From positions 1 through 8,082 of the forward strand of contig SMWY01000132.1 of assembly GCA_004356555.1 (NCBI GenBank): a stretch of DNA of 8,082 nt, given 5' to 3'. The notes beneath the pieces were generated by a model. That model was not told the DNA's origin. It searched no databases and saw only the letters and a program-made list of their open reading frames with translations. Of the stretch, positions 1-5,489 are shown piece after piece (position 1 is the first letter of the stretch; each line of letters starts with the position of its first letter). The position numbers and the translations under genes are program-made. Origin of the DNA: Candidatus Dadabacteria bacterium (GTDB taxonomy: Bacteria; Desulfobacterota_D; UBA1144; Nemesobacterales; UBA2774).

Positions 1-683
1 CTTTTGTTCCCGGACATCTCAGTTAAGGTCTGAAGATATCTTAGCTGGAGCGCCATAGGATTCTGGCTGAGGATATCAGAAGCTTCAGTCAATTTTGTCG
101 CAGCCTGGAATTCACCTTCGGCGTTTATAATCTTGGCCCTTCTCTCTCTTTCCGCTTCTGCCTGACGTGCCATGATCTGCTTCATGTCATCCGGAAGGTC
201 AACATACTTTAATTCGACCAATGTAACCTTTATTCCCCAGGCGTCTGTTTGTTTGTCGAGAACATCCTGAAGTTTAATATTAAGTTTCTCTCTTTCTGCT
301 AGCAGCTCATCAAGCTCTACCTGTCCCAAGACACTTCTTAGAGTTGTCTGAGACAATTGAGATGTTGCGTAAAGATAATTTTCTACATGTATGATCGCTT
401 TTATTGGGTCTACAACGCGGAAATAGACTACAGCATTAACTTTTACAGAAACATTGTCCCTGGTAATAACATCCTGAGGAGGAACATCCATAGTAATAAG
501 TCTCAAGCTGATTTTGGTCATTTTATCGACCATAGGGATAATCCATTTTAACCCCGGGCCTTTTAAGTTGACTATTCTTCCCAGCCTGAATACCACACCC
601 CTCTCGTATTCGTTTAATATTCTAATTCCGGATAAAATGAAAAGCGCAATTATTCCAACAAAGATGATTACAGGTGAAAACAT
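1..683 (-). CDS. Slipin/stomatin-like SPFH-domain membrane protein (3' end cut by window edge)
   Basis: Partial gene: 227 codons are present and the C-terminus lies beyond position 1. The protein opens with a hydrophobic anchor of about 18 residues (MFSPVIIFVGIIALFIL), then a typical SPFH/Band 7 domain with ERGVVFRLGR near residue 25 and GPGLKWIIP near 40. A charged helical stretch follows (RQAEAERERRAKIINAEGE, about residues 172-190), then ALQLRYLQTL near the visible end. These are hallmarks of prokaryotic p-stomatins (slipins), which form membrane-bound oligomers; family members are usually about 250-270 residues, so roughly 30 are missing. The ATG at 683 has a perfect AGGAGG seven bases upstream. 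The gene starts 21 bases after the nfeD stop, in the same order as PH1510-PH1511 of Pyrococcus, where the NfeD protease cleaves the stomatin C-terminal region. That partnership is inferred here by analogy. Confidence 0.93.
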   Translation of the reverse strand, partial: MFSPVIIFVGIIALFILSGIRILNEYERGVVFRLGRIVNLKGPGLKWIIPMVDKMTKISLRLITMDVPPQDVITRDNVSVKVNAVVYFRVVDPIKAIIHVENYLYATSQLSQTTLRSVLGQVELDELLAEREKLNIKLQDVLDKQTDAWGIKVTLVELKYVDLPDDMKQIMARQAEAERERRAKIINAEGEFQAATKLTEASDILSQNPMALQLRYLQTLTEMSGNK

Positions 684-690
684 TTTGATG

Positions 691-696
691 CCTCCT
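691..696 (-). promoter_or_regulatory. Ribosome binding site of the slipin gene
   Basis: The minus strand reads AGGAGG here, a perfect Shine-Dalgarno match seven bases before the ATG at 683. It lies in the 21-base gap after the nfeD stop and fixes the slipin start. Confidence 0.85.
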
Positions 697-704
697 AGTT
701 TATT

Positions 705-2147
705 TTAACTTTCGACCTTCTCTACTTTTAGTTTGAAGCCTTTTTTGGATTCTACAACCTTTATTTTATCGCCTTCACTAATGGGTTCATCGCTCAGAGC
801 GTCCCAGTATTCGCCCATCACATATATTTTGCCGGATTCCCCAATGTCAGAAACTGCGCTTCCTTCTTCTCCAATAAGACCTTCCATGCCCGCGAGCGGT
901 TTTAAGTTCTGAGCCTTTATTAAATAAAAGAGAACATAACCAAAAAAGAGAGCGATGGCGCCGGTTGAGGCGATTACAACCCCGTAGCCCACTCTTATAT
1001 CCGAATCAGGGGTATCAAAAAGGAGCAGCGCTCCCAAGGCGAAACTGATAACCCCCCCTGTGGTTAAAAGCCCATAGCTCGAGATGTATACCTCCGCAAC
1101 AAATAGACCTAGTGCTAATAGGAGTAATACAACTCCTGCATAGTTAAACGGGAGTATCTGGAATGATACGAACCCCATCATGAGGCACACTACCCCCGCT
1201 ACTCCTGGGAAAATAAGCCCCGGATTATAGAACTCAAGCAGTAATCCAAGAGAGCCAAGTGATAATAAAAGAAACGCTATATCAGGAGTGCTTAATATAT
1301 CAATTAATTTCTGTTTAATGCTCATCTCAACTCTTTGTATTTTAGCTCCGCTGGTAAGAAGGGTTCTCTCTCCTTGGGGGAGTTTTACCTTCATCCCGTT
1401 AATCTGGGTTTGAAGATCAGCGATGCTAGGAGAAATTAAATCTATTACTTTCATTTCCAGCGCTTCTGTCGCGGTAATTGAAGCGCTCTCCCTTACAGCG
1501 TCAATTGCCCACTCCATATTGCGCCCCCTGTGCTCGGCAATGCTCTCAATAAATGAGGACGCATAGTTCTCGATCTTCTCACTCATAATATCTTCATTTG
1601 TTTTCTCTGCAGATTCGTTGTCATTTTGTTCTTTAGTTTTTTTTGTAGGGTCCTGTTCTTTCTTTTCAGGTTGTTTTCCCCCAGGGATTAGGGATACAGG
1701 ATGGGCAGCTCCTATGCTGGTGCCTGGTGCCATGGCTGCAATATTGGCTGCTAATGTAATGAATACGCCTGCTGAGGTTGCTGAGGCACCGCTTGGAGAT
1801 ACATATACGACCACAGGTATGGGAGAATTAAGTAGAAGCTTTACAATTTCTTTTGTTGAAGAGAGAAGGCCTCCCGGAGTATCTAAAAGAATGAATAGTG
1901 CCTGGGCTGATTTCCTTTCGGCTTCTTTTAGCCCTGTCCTTATGTAGTCCAGAGTTGCGGGATTAATAGTTCCGTTTATTTCAATTACTATTATTTCATT
2001 TGGTAATGGATTCTCTTTAACATTTTTCTCTATGTTGCTTTCTATAGCCGGAGTATTTAGCTTTTCTCCGTTCTTGGTGTCGGCATAGCTTAGATAGAAG
2101 CTTAACAAAGAAAAGAGTATCAATAAAACCGATAGAGATCTTAGCAT
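705..2147 (-). CDS. nfeD: NfeD long form: membrane-bound ClpP-class serine protease
   Basis: 480 residues from the ATG at 2147. In order: a signal/anchor segment (about 1-22); a ClpP-like protease domain (about 50-245) with LDTPGGLL, then SGASATSAG carrying the likely nucleophile Ser125, and APGTSIGAAHPV; about five membrane segments (roughly 289-307, 311-329, 337-355, 360-377, 387-410); and a C-terminal OB-fold NfeD domain (about 414-480). The general-base lysine is probably Lys191 in SEKIENY, matching the Ser-Lys dyad of Pyrococcus PH1510. A very charged 30-residue linker (about 157-187) lies between Ser and Lys. An in-frame GTG at 2156 would add three residues, but an AGGG sits right against it. 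That AGGG is eight bases from the ATG at 2147, which I prefer. NfeD proteins work with the stomatin encoded next door in membrane quality control. An IS relic lies immediately upstream. Confidence 0.95.
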   Translation of the reverse strand: MLRSLSVLLILFSLLSFYLSYADTKNGEKLNTPAIESNIEKNVKENPLPNEIIVIEINGTINPATLDYIRTGLKEAERKSAQALFILLDTPGGLLSSTKEIVKLLLNSPIPVVVYVSPSGASATSAGVFITLAANIAAMAPGTSIGAAHPVSLIPGGKQPEKKEQDPTKKTKEQNDNESAEKTNEDIMSEKIENYASSFIESIAEHRGRNMEWAIDAVRESASITATEALEMKVIDLISPSIADLQTQINGMKVKLPQGERTLLTSGAKIQRVEMSIKQKLIDILSTPDIAFLLLSLGSLGLLLEFYNPGLIFPGVAGVVCLMMGFVSFQILPFNYAGVVLLLLALGLFVAEVYISSYGLLTTGGVISFALGALLLFDTPDSDIRVGYGVVIASTGAIALFFGYVLFYLIKAQNLKPLAGMEGLIGEEGSAVSDIGESGKIYVMGEYWDALSDEPISEGDKIKVVESKKGFKLKVEKVES

Positions 2148-2165
2148 TGTGGTCACCCTAAAAGA

Positions 2166-2194
2166 AGTTTAGCTTTGACTGCGACAATCCGCAA
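2166..2194 (-). promoter_or_regulatory. Candidate nfeD promoter spanning the IS end
   Basis: On the minus strand TTGCGG (2194-2189) and TAAACT (2171-2166) are separated by 17 bases, giving 3/6 and 4/6 matches to the sigma-70 consensus. Transcription would begin some 10-15 bases before the nfeD ATG at 2147 and would include its AGGG ribosome site. The -35 box lies in the degenerate terminal repeat of the IS relic and the -10 box in flanking DNA, so this may be a hybrid promoter made by the insertion. It is a pattern match only. Confidence 0.3.
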
Positions 2195-2205
2195 GCTGTG
2201 TATAG

Positions 2206-2224
2206 GTTCAAGACATATGAGACA
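2206..2224 (+). repeat. Right terminal inverted repeat of the IS relic (nfeD side)
   Basis: The plus strand reads GTTCAAGACATATGAGACA. It matches the minus strand of 2634-2653: ACATATGAGACA is identical over 12 bases, GTTCA is identical over 5, and the 2-3 bases between differ. An AGCTGT at 2194-2199 is also mirrored in the other end. Orientation is inward, as expected for IS ends. Confidence 0.65.
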
Positions 2225-2442
2225 AACGGGAGGGGGGTTTTTATAATCATCAGTGATGCCATTATCCTTTAAGAACCGCAAGGGTGTTTTATACCCAAGC
2301 GCCTGGTGCGGGCGGATACACTTATATACGTATTCCCAGCGTCTTAACTCTTTATTGAGTTCGGGCATAGTCCGGGGGGGGACATCCGTGATATCGTAGA
2401 ATTCCTCGCGGTATGTTCTCTGTGTCCTCTCCACACATACGT

Positions 2443-2583
2443 TTAACTTAGGACTCCTTGGAGGCAAGACAAACAATCTGATTGAGTTGCGCTCGCATTC
2501 CCTCTCAAGCTCCTTTTGGGTAAGCTCCGGCGGGGGTGGCTTGATAATTTATGGAATCCTTTGGCTATACTAAAAAAGCTCAT
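2443..2583 (-). pseudogene. 46-codon ORF with a strong ribosome site, probably the broken 5' end of the transposase
   Basis: The ATG at 2583 has GGAGG eight bases upstream, one of the best translation-start signals in the window. The frame reads MSFFSIAKGFHKLSSHPRRS and continues to a TAA at 2443. Its second half overlaps the conserved transposase frame out of phase, so that part is certainly not native. The start lies about 50 bases inside the left terminal repeat, where an IS transposase gene should begin. The simplest reading is that this is the original transposase start, joined by deletion and frameshift to the C-terminal remnant. I do not recognise the first 15 residues. The alternative is the start of a host gene interrupted by the element. 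Confidence 0.35.
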
Positions 2584-2591
2584 CGAAGGGT

Positions 2592-2596
2592 CCTCC
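2592..2596 (-). promoter_or_regulatory. Ribosome binding site inside the IS relic
   Basis: The minus strand reads GGAGG, eight bases before the ATG at 2583. It marks a formerly used start codon near the left end of the IS relic. Confidence 0.45.
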
Positions 2597-2633
2597 TTGT
2601 TTGAAGTTTACTCCTCTTTCTCTTTTTCCATAC

Positions 2634-2653
2634 TGTCTCATATGTATATGAAC
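2634..2653 (-). repeat. Left terminal inverted repeat of the IS relic (TPR-gene side)
   Basis: The minus strand reads GTTCATATACATATGAGACA, the partner of 2206-2224 on the plus strand. Outward from it the minus strand carries ACAGCTGT (2665-2658), matching AGCTGT beside the right repeat, then weaker similarity to about 2680. It also contains a small palindrome, TCATAT-GT-ATATGA, at 2638-2651. Confidence 0.65.
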
Positions 2654-2730
2654 TTTTACAGCTGTTTGAGTGGCACGATATCTTTTTATATCAAAATCTT
2701 CTCAAATCAAAATAATAGCATGAAGTGATC

Positions 2731-2758
2731 TTGTAATTCTATAAGCTGCGATTATAAT
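2731..2758 (+). promoter_or_regulatory. Sigma-70 promoter giving a predicted leaderless TPR-gene mRNA
   Basis: TTGTAA (2731-2736) and a perfect TATAAT (2753-2758) are separated by 16 bases. Only eight bases (TTCCCCCC) lie between the -10 box and the ATG at 2767, so transcription should start at or within a base or two of the ATG. No Shine-Dalgarno sequence precedes that ATG, as expected for a leaderless message. Confidence 0.6.
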
Positions 2759-2766
2759 TTCCCCCC

Positions 2767-3432
2767 ATGGCTACAAAAATCAAATATACTGAAAAGGAGC
2801 TTAAACAGCCCGATGAATTTAATAAAACCGTTGTTCGGGTAATTGATTTTGCTTCGGACCACGCAAAAAAAATTCTTATAGCATTAGCTGTTATAATTAT
2901 TATTCTCGTTGGTGCTTTTTTTGTAAATTCCAATTCTCATAAAAAAGAACTTGAAGCTAATGTTATGTTTGACAATGCGTTTGTGTTGTTTGATGCGGGA
3001 GATTATGAAGTGGCACTTAAAGGATTTTTAGATACTGCTGAAAAATATCCCGGTGAAGGTATATCTAATATAGCCTTATACTATGCAGCAATTATTAATT
3101 TTAAAAACACTAACTACAATGAGGCTGTCAGTTTGCTAAAGCGTTTTGAATCAAAAGAAGTAAACGAGCCTATGTTAGTTGAATCAGCGGTCCTAAATCA
3201 GGGGCTTGCATATTTTAATCAAAACGAGTGGCAGAAAGCTATTGATTACCTCTCTAAAATAAATGACCCGTCAAGCCCTTATGAAAAGCAAGCAAAGCTT
3301 CATATCGCTTTATCGTATCAAAAATTAGGTGATACAGATCGTGCCAACGCTATCTATAATCAAATTTACCAAAATCAAGCTGGCTCTAATCCCGGTTTCT
3401 CTTCTGTAAGCCAGACGCCGATTACTAGGTAA
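2767..3432 (+). CDS. YfgM-like membrane-anchored tetratricopeptide-repeat protein
   Basis: 221 residues. A charged cytoplasmic N-terminus of about 35 residues precedes one membrane segment (about 36-54, ILIALAVIIIILVGAFFV). The rest, predicted to be periplasmic, is made of helical TPR-like repeats: ANVMFDNAFVLFDAGDYEVA (65-84), NIALYYAAIINFKNTNYNEA (101-120), SAVLNQGLAYFNQNEWQKAI (140-159) and AKLHIALSYQKLGDTDRANA (176-195). The tail after about 205 is Ser/Gln-rich and disordered-looking. Length and layout fit the TPR_21/YfgM family; E. coli YfgM associates with SecYEG and periplasmic chaperones in exporting envelope proteins. That role is inferred, since TPR folds are shared by many proteins. 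The gene stands alone on the plus strand, with the IS relic on its left and the anti-sigma gene convergent on its right. No other in-frame start nearby looks better than the ATG at 2767. Confidence 0.8.
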   Translation: MATKIKYTEKELKQPDEFNKTVVRVIDFASDHAKKILIALAVIIIILVGAFFVNSNSHKKELEANVMFDNAFVLFDAGDYEVALKGFLDTAEKYPGEGISNIALYYAAIINFKNTNYNEAVSLLKRFESKEVNEPMLVESAVLNQGLAYFNQNEWQKAIDYLSKINDPSSPYEKQAKLHIALSYQKLGDTDRANAIYNQIYQNQAGSNPGFSSVSQTPITR

Positions 3433-3542
3433 ATTCCTTTTTATACATTAAGTACCTAAGGTTTATCCAACTATTGATCGTATCTATTAATATAAGATAA
3501 AGACAATAAGAATTCAGTATTTAGAAATAGTGACTTTAGGGA

Positions 3543-3782
3543 TTAAGCAGGTTTTACTTTTGATTTAAGAAGAATTCTCAACCTGTTTCTGATTTCCGGA
3601 GTAACGAATGGCTTATCTTTCAGTTTTCCTGTAATTTCAAGCATCCTCTTATAAGTATTTACAAAAGCCATACACTCCGGACAGTCCCCCGTGTGTTTCT
3701 CAAGCTCTTTTAGAGTTTGAAGATCCAGCTCACAGTCAATATAACCCATAATGTTTTCAACTACATCTTTACACATAAACAT
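3543..3782 (-). CDS. ZAS-type zinc-finger anti-sigma factor
   Basis: 79 residues from the ATG at 3782. The protein shows the ZAS signature: Cys4, then 25 residues to His30 in H-x3-C-x2-C (His30, Cys34, Cys37; HTGDCPEC). The helical context CKDVVENIMGYIDCELD is typical of zf-HC2 anti-sigma domains that wrap around an ECF sigma factor. There is no membrane segment, so it should be a soluble cytoplasmic regulator; family members of this kind often sense redox or zinc stress through the cysteines, which is inferred here. A GTG at 3800 would add six residues (EKIEI) and overlap the sigma gene, but it has no ribosome site. The ATG at 3782 follows the sigma stop by five bases, with GGAG twelve bases upstream inside the sigma gene, suggesting translational coupling. 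The ATG at 3776 is also possible. Confidence 0.85.
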   Translation of the reverse strand: MFMCKDVVENIMGYIDCELDLQTLKELEKHTGDCPECMAFVNTYKRMLEITGKLKDKPFVTPEIRNRLRILLKSKVKPA

Positions 3783-3787
3783 AATTT

Positions 3788-4450
3788 CTATCTTCTCCAC
3801 TCATGGAAATAGTCAGATAATCTATCACGTAAAAATAGTCTTGCTCTGTGCAGCCTTGACTTTACTGCGGGTATAGAGATCTCAAGTATATCTGCCACTT
3901 CCTCGTTTAAGAGCCCTTCTACATCTCTTAGATGAAAAACTGTTCGATAGGACTCAGGCAGTTCATTAATTGATTTGTCTATTATTTTAAGCGCCTCATT
4001 ACTAAAAATTATAATGTCCGGTCTTGAGCTCCAGTCCTTTGCCATAACTCTACCCATAAGGGTGCCTTTTTCGTCATAAGGGTAGTAATTTTCAAGACTG
4101 ATATTGCTTTCATGCTTTTTTTGTGATCTTAAGTACATGTAGCTGGCATTAACCGTTATCCTGTAAAGCCAGCTCGAAAATTTGGATTCTCCACGGAAAG
4201 TGTCCAGTTTTTTGGTCAGAGTAAGAAAAACTTCCTGGAAAACCTCCTCGGCATCGCTTGAATTACGCGTTATCCTGAGCGCAAAACCGTAAATTTTATT
4301 TGCGTATCTGCGGACAATTTCATCAAATGCATTCTCGTCACCAATTTCCGTATAAAGATTAACGAGCTCTTCATCAGATTTATCAGATATGTACTCATTA
4401 TCTTTAGTTACAATAATATTAATTAGCTTTTTAAGAAACCCGGTTTCCAT
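3788..4450 (-). CDS. ECF-family RNA polymerase sigma factor (RpoE-like)
   Basis: 220 residues, within the usual ECF range. Sigma region 2 covers about 38-110: AFDEIVRRYANKIYGFALRI, then DAEEVFQEVFLTL (core binding), then FSSWLYRITVNASYMYLR (-10 recognition and melting). Region 4 covers about 153-210: INELPESYRTVFHLRDVEG, then the helix-turn-helix NEEVADILEISIPAVKSRLH that reads the -35 element. There is no region 1.1 or 3. The first 25 residues are an unremarkable charged and hydrophobic extension. The ATG at 4450 has AGAGGGG a few bases upstream. The ZAS anti-sigma gene follows directly, so activity is probably held off by that protein until a signal releases it. Such pairs usually autoregulate, but I could not identify a convincing ECF-type promoter in the 94 bases upstream, so the regulon is unknown. 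Confidence 0.95.
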   Translation of the reverse strand: METGFLKKLINIIVTKDNEYISDKSDEELVNLYTEIGDENAFDEIVRRYANKIYGFALRITRNSSDAEEVFQEVFLTLTKKLDTFRGESKFSSWLYRITVNASYMYLRSQKKHESNISLENYYPYDEKGTLMGRVMAKDWSSRPDIIIFSNEALKIIDKSINELPESYRTVFHLRDVEGLLNEEVADILEISIPAVKSRLHRARLFLRDRLSDYFHEWRR

Positions 4451-4544
4451 TTTCCCCTCTCAGTGATTGTAGAATCCGTAATGGGTAAAGATTAAAAGCT
4501 CAATTAGAGATAGTCTGTATCATAGTCCTATTTATTGGATGATT

Positions 4545-5474
4545 TTAATTTAAAGAGGGTTCATTTTTGCATCCGTATTCTTTTGAAAGTGTAAATACCC
4601 TGTCCTGATTAGGAATAAATCTTCCGTCTTTATGATTTCTTACTCTAATGAGAACTTTGTCGGATCCGCATGCGAATGTGAGGAGGCGTGATTCAGACTC
4701 TTTTAGCCCCATAATTTCAGGGCGAATGGAAGATATATGGACAAAAATTGTACCCTCATATTTATCTTTCTGCACAATATTATTCATAATTCCATGCGGT
4801 AGATGCAAGTGTCCCGAGAGCCATAAATCAACTCGGTATTCTTTAAGTACTTGAGTGAATCTCTTAGAATTAATTATTTGCCGATCTCTAAAAGATGAGA
4901 ACGGTATTCCGCTATCCTCAAGGGGTGCATGGGTGGTGACGACTATAATTTTATCCTGATTATTTGCTACTAGAGCCTTCCACCAGTTAAACACTTCATC
5001 AGATATCTCAGTTGCTTTTCCTCTCTGGGAATCGGACATGAATATAAAGAGAATATTCCCCTTTACTACCGAGTAGTTAACTTTCTCTCTGAGTTTTTCT
5101 CTAAAGAGTTTTCCCATATCGGTTTTTAGATCATGGTTACCTATTATCTCGTACCACTCTTCAATGTAAGAGTTGTTTCTAGTTTGAACGTACCAATCAA
5201 AGGTTTCTTCGTCAGTTTGATTTACTATGTCGCCCGCTACAATGGCGAGGTCTATATTTGGGACATAATCGTTTATATCGGTTATTGCGATCTCAAAAGC
5301 TTCTTCATGTCCTCTACTTCTAGGCTGTATATCGGCAAGGGCCCATACGGTTAAAGTGTCTTTTGAGTTAAACCAGTTTGCCTCGGTGAGTTCATCGCCT
5401 GATGTATAACCTATGTAGCATGAAGATTGTATAAGGAGAAGAAATAATGAGAGAAATTTTAGCTTGGCGGGCAT
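4545..5474 (-). CDS. Exported calcineurin-like metallophosphoesterase
   Basis: 309 residues. An N-terminal hydrophobic signal segment (KLKFLSLFLLLIQSSC, about 4-19) indicates export. Cys19 resembles a lipoprotein cysteine, but the -3 residue is Gln, so lipidation is doubtful. The dinuclear-metal motifs are in order: ADIQ (Asp48), AGDIV (Asp82), GNHD (Asn113, His114), THAP (His182) and GHLH (His222, His224). The first motif is D-x-Q rather than the usual D-x-H, a variation I believe occurs in this superfamily. The substrate cannot be told from sequence; members hydrolyse phosphomono- or diesters or nucleotides outside the cytoplasm. The gene starts 15 bases after the mtaB stop and has no Shine-Dalgarno, so it is probably translated from the mnmA-mtaB transcript. 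There is no functional link to tRNA modification that I can see. Confidence 0.88.
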   Translation of the reverse strand: MPAKLKFLSLFLLLIQSSCYIGYTSGDELTEANWFNSKDTLTVWALADIQPRSRGHEEAFEIAITDINDYVPNIDLAIVAGDIVNQTDEETFDWYVQTRNNSYIEEWYEIIGNHDLKTDMGKLFREKLREKVNYSVVKGNILFIFMSDSQRGKATEISDEVFNWWKALVANNQDKIIVVTTHAPLEDSGIPFSSFRDRQIINSKRFTQVLKEYRVDLWLSGHLHLPHGIMNNIVQKDKYEGTIFVHISSIRPEIMGLKESESRLLTFACGSDKVLIRVRNHKDGRFIPNQDRVFTLSKEYGCKNEPSLN

Positions 5475-5489
5475 ATTAAATTGTAAGAC

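Larger units (their letters stand above)
2153..2548 (-). pseudogene. IS481-like transposase, C-terminal remnant
   Basis: The frame is open from a stop at 2551-2549 down to the TGA at 2153; the first possible start is a TTG at 2476. From that TTG it reads FVLPPRSPKLNVCVERTQR, then EEFYDITD, ELNKELRRWEYVY and IRPHQALGYKTPLRFL. This is the end of a DDE integrase core (rve) plus the C-terminal domain of IS481-type transposases. Glu16 in VERTQR should be the last DDE residue, with Arg23 seven residues on as expected. Both catalytic aspartates and the N-terminal helix-turn-helix are missing: about 110 recognisable residues remain of a usual 300 or more. The last 25 or so codons (PPPVCLICLEPIHSL onward) run through the element's terminal repeat into flanking DNA and are probably not real protein. 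The TGA overlaps the alternative nfeD GTG, which looks accidental. It cannot encode an active transposase. Confidence 0.85.
2178..2680 (-). mobile_element. Internally deleted IS481-like insertion sequence relic
   Basis: A transposase C-terminal remnant is bracketed by inward-facing inverted repeats whose best-conserved parts are 2206-2224 and 2634-2653. Similarity fades outward to about 2178 and 2680, so these limits are approximate. The element is about 0.5 kb, against roughly 1 kb or more for complete IS481 members. The missing part is the transposase N-terminus and most of the catalytic core. I could not identify a target-site duplication. The nfeD start codon lies about 30 bases beyond the right end, and the divergent TPR gene about 85 bases beyond the left end. 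Confidence 0.65.

Noticed and set aside
1618..1947. 109-codon open frame on the plus strand inside nfeD.
   Set aside because: It is antisense to the conserved NfeD protease domain, with no ribosome site and no recognisable domain.
2153..2156. Overlap of the transposase-frame TGA with an nfeD GTG start, looking like translational coupling.
   Set aside because: The last part of that frame runs through the IS end into flanking DNA, and the ATG at 2147 is the better-supported nfeD start, so the overlap is accidental.
2638..2651. Palindrome TCATAT-GT-ATATGA in the divergent region, considered as a regulator operator.
   Set aside because: It lies inside the left IS inverted repeat and is AT-only apart from its ends, so it is better explained by the IS end.
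3433..3542. Convergent gap between the TPR gene and the anti-sigma gene, examined for a bidirectional terminator.
   Set aside because: Only weak pairings were seen: TAGGTA/TACCTA around a 21-base loop, and a five-base TATCT/AGATA stem in AT-rich DNA. Neither has a GC-rich stem with a T-run.
4500..4544. Direct repeat of GACTAT, 12 bases apart, upstream of the sigma gene, considered as a binding site.
   Set aside because: Two six-base copies in AT-rich intergenic DNA are too little to support an operator.
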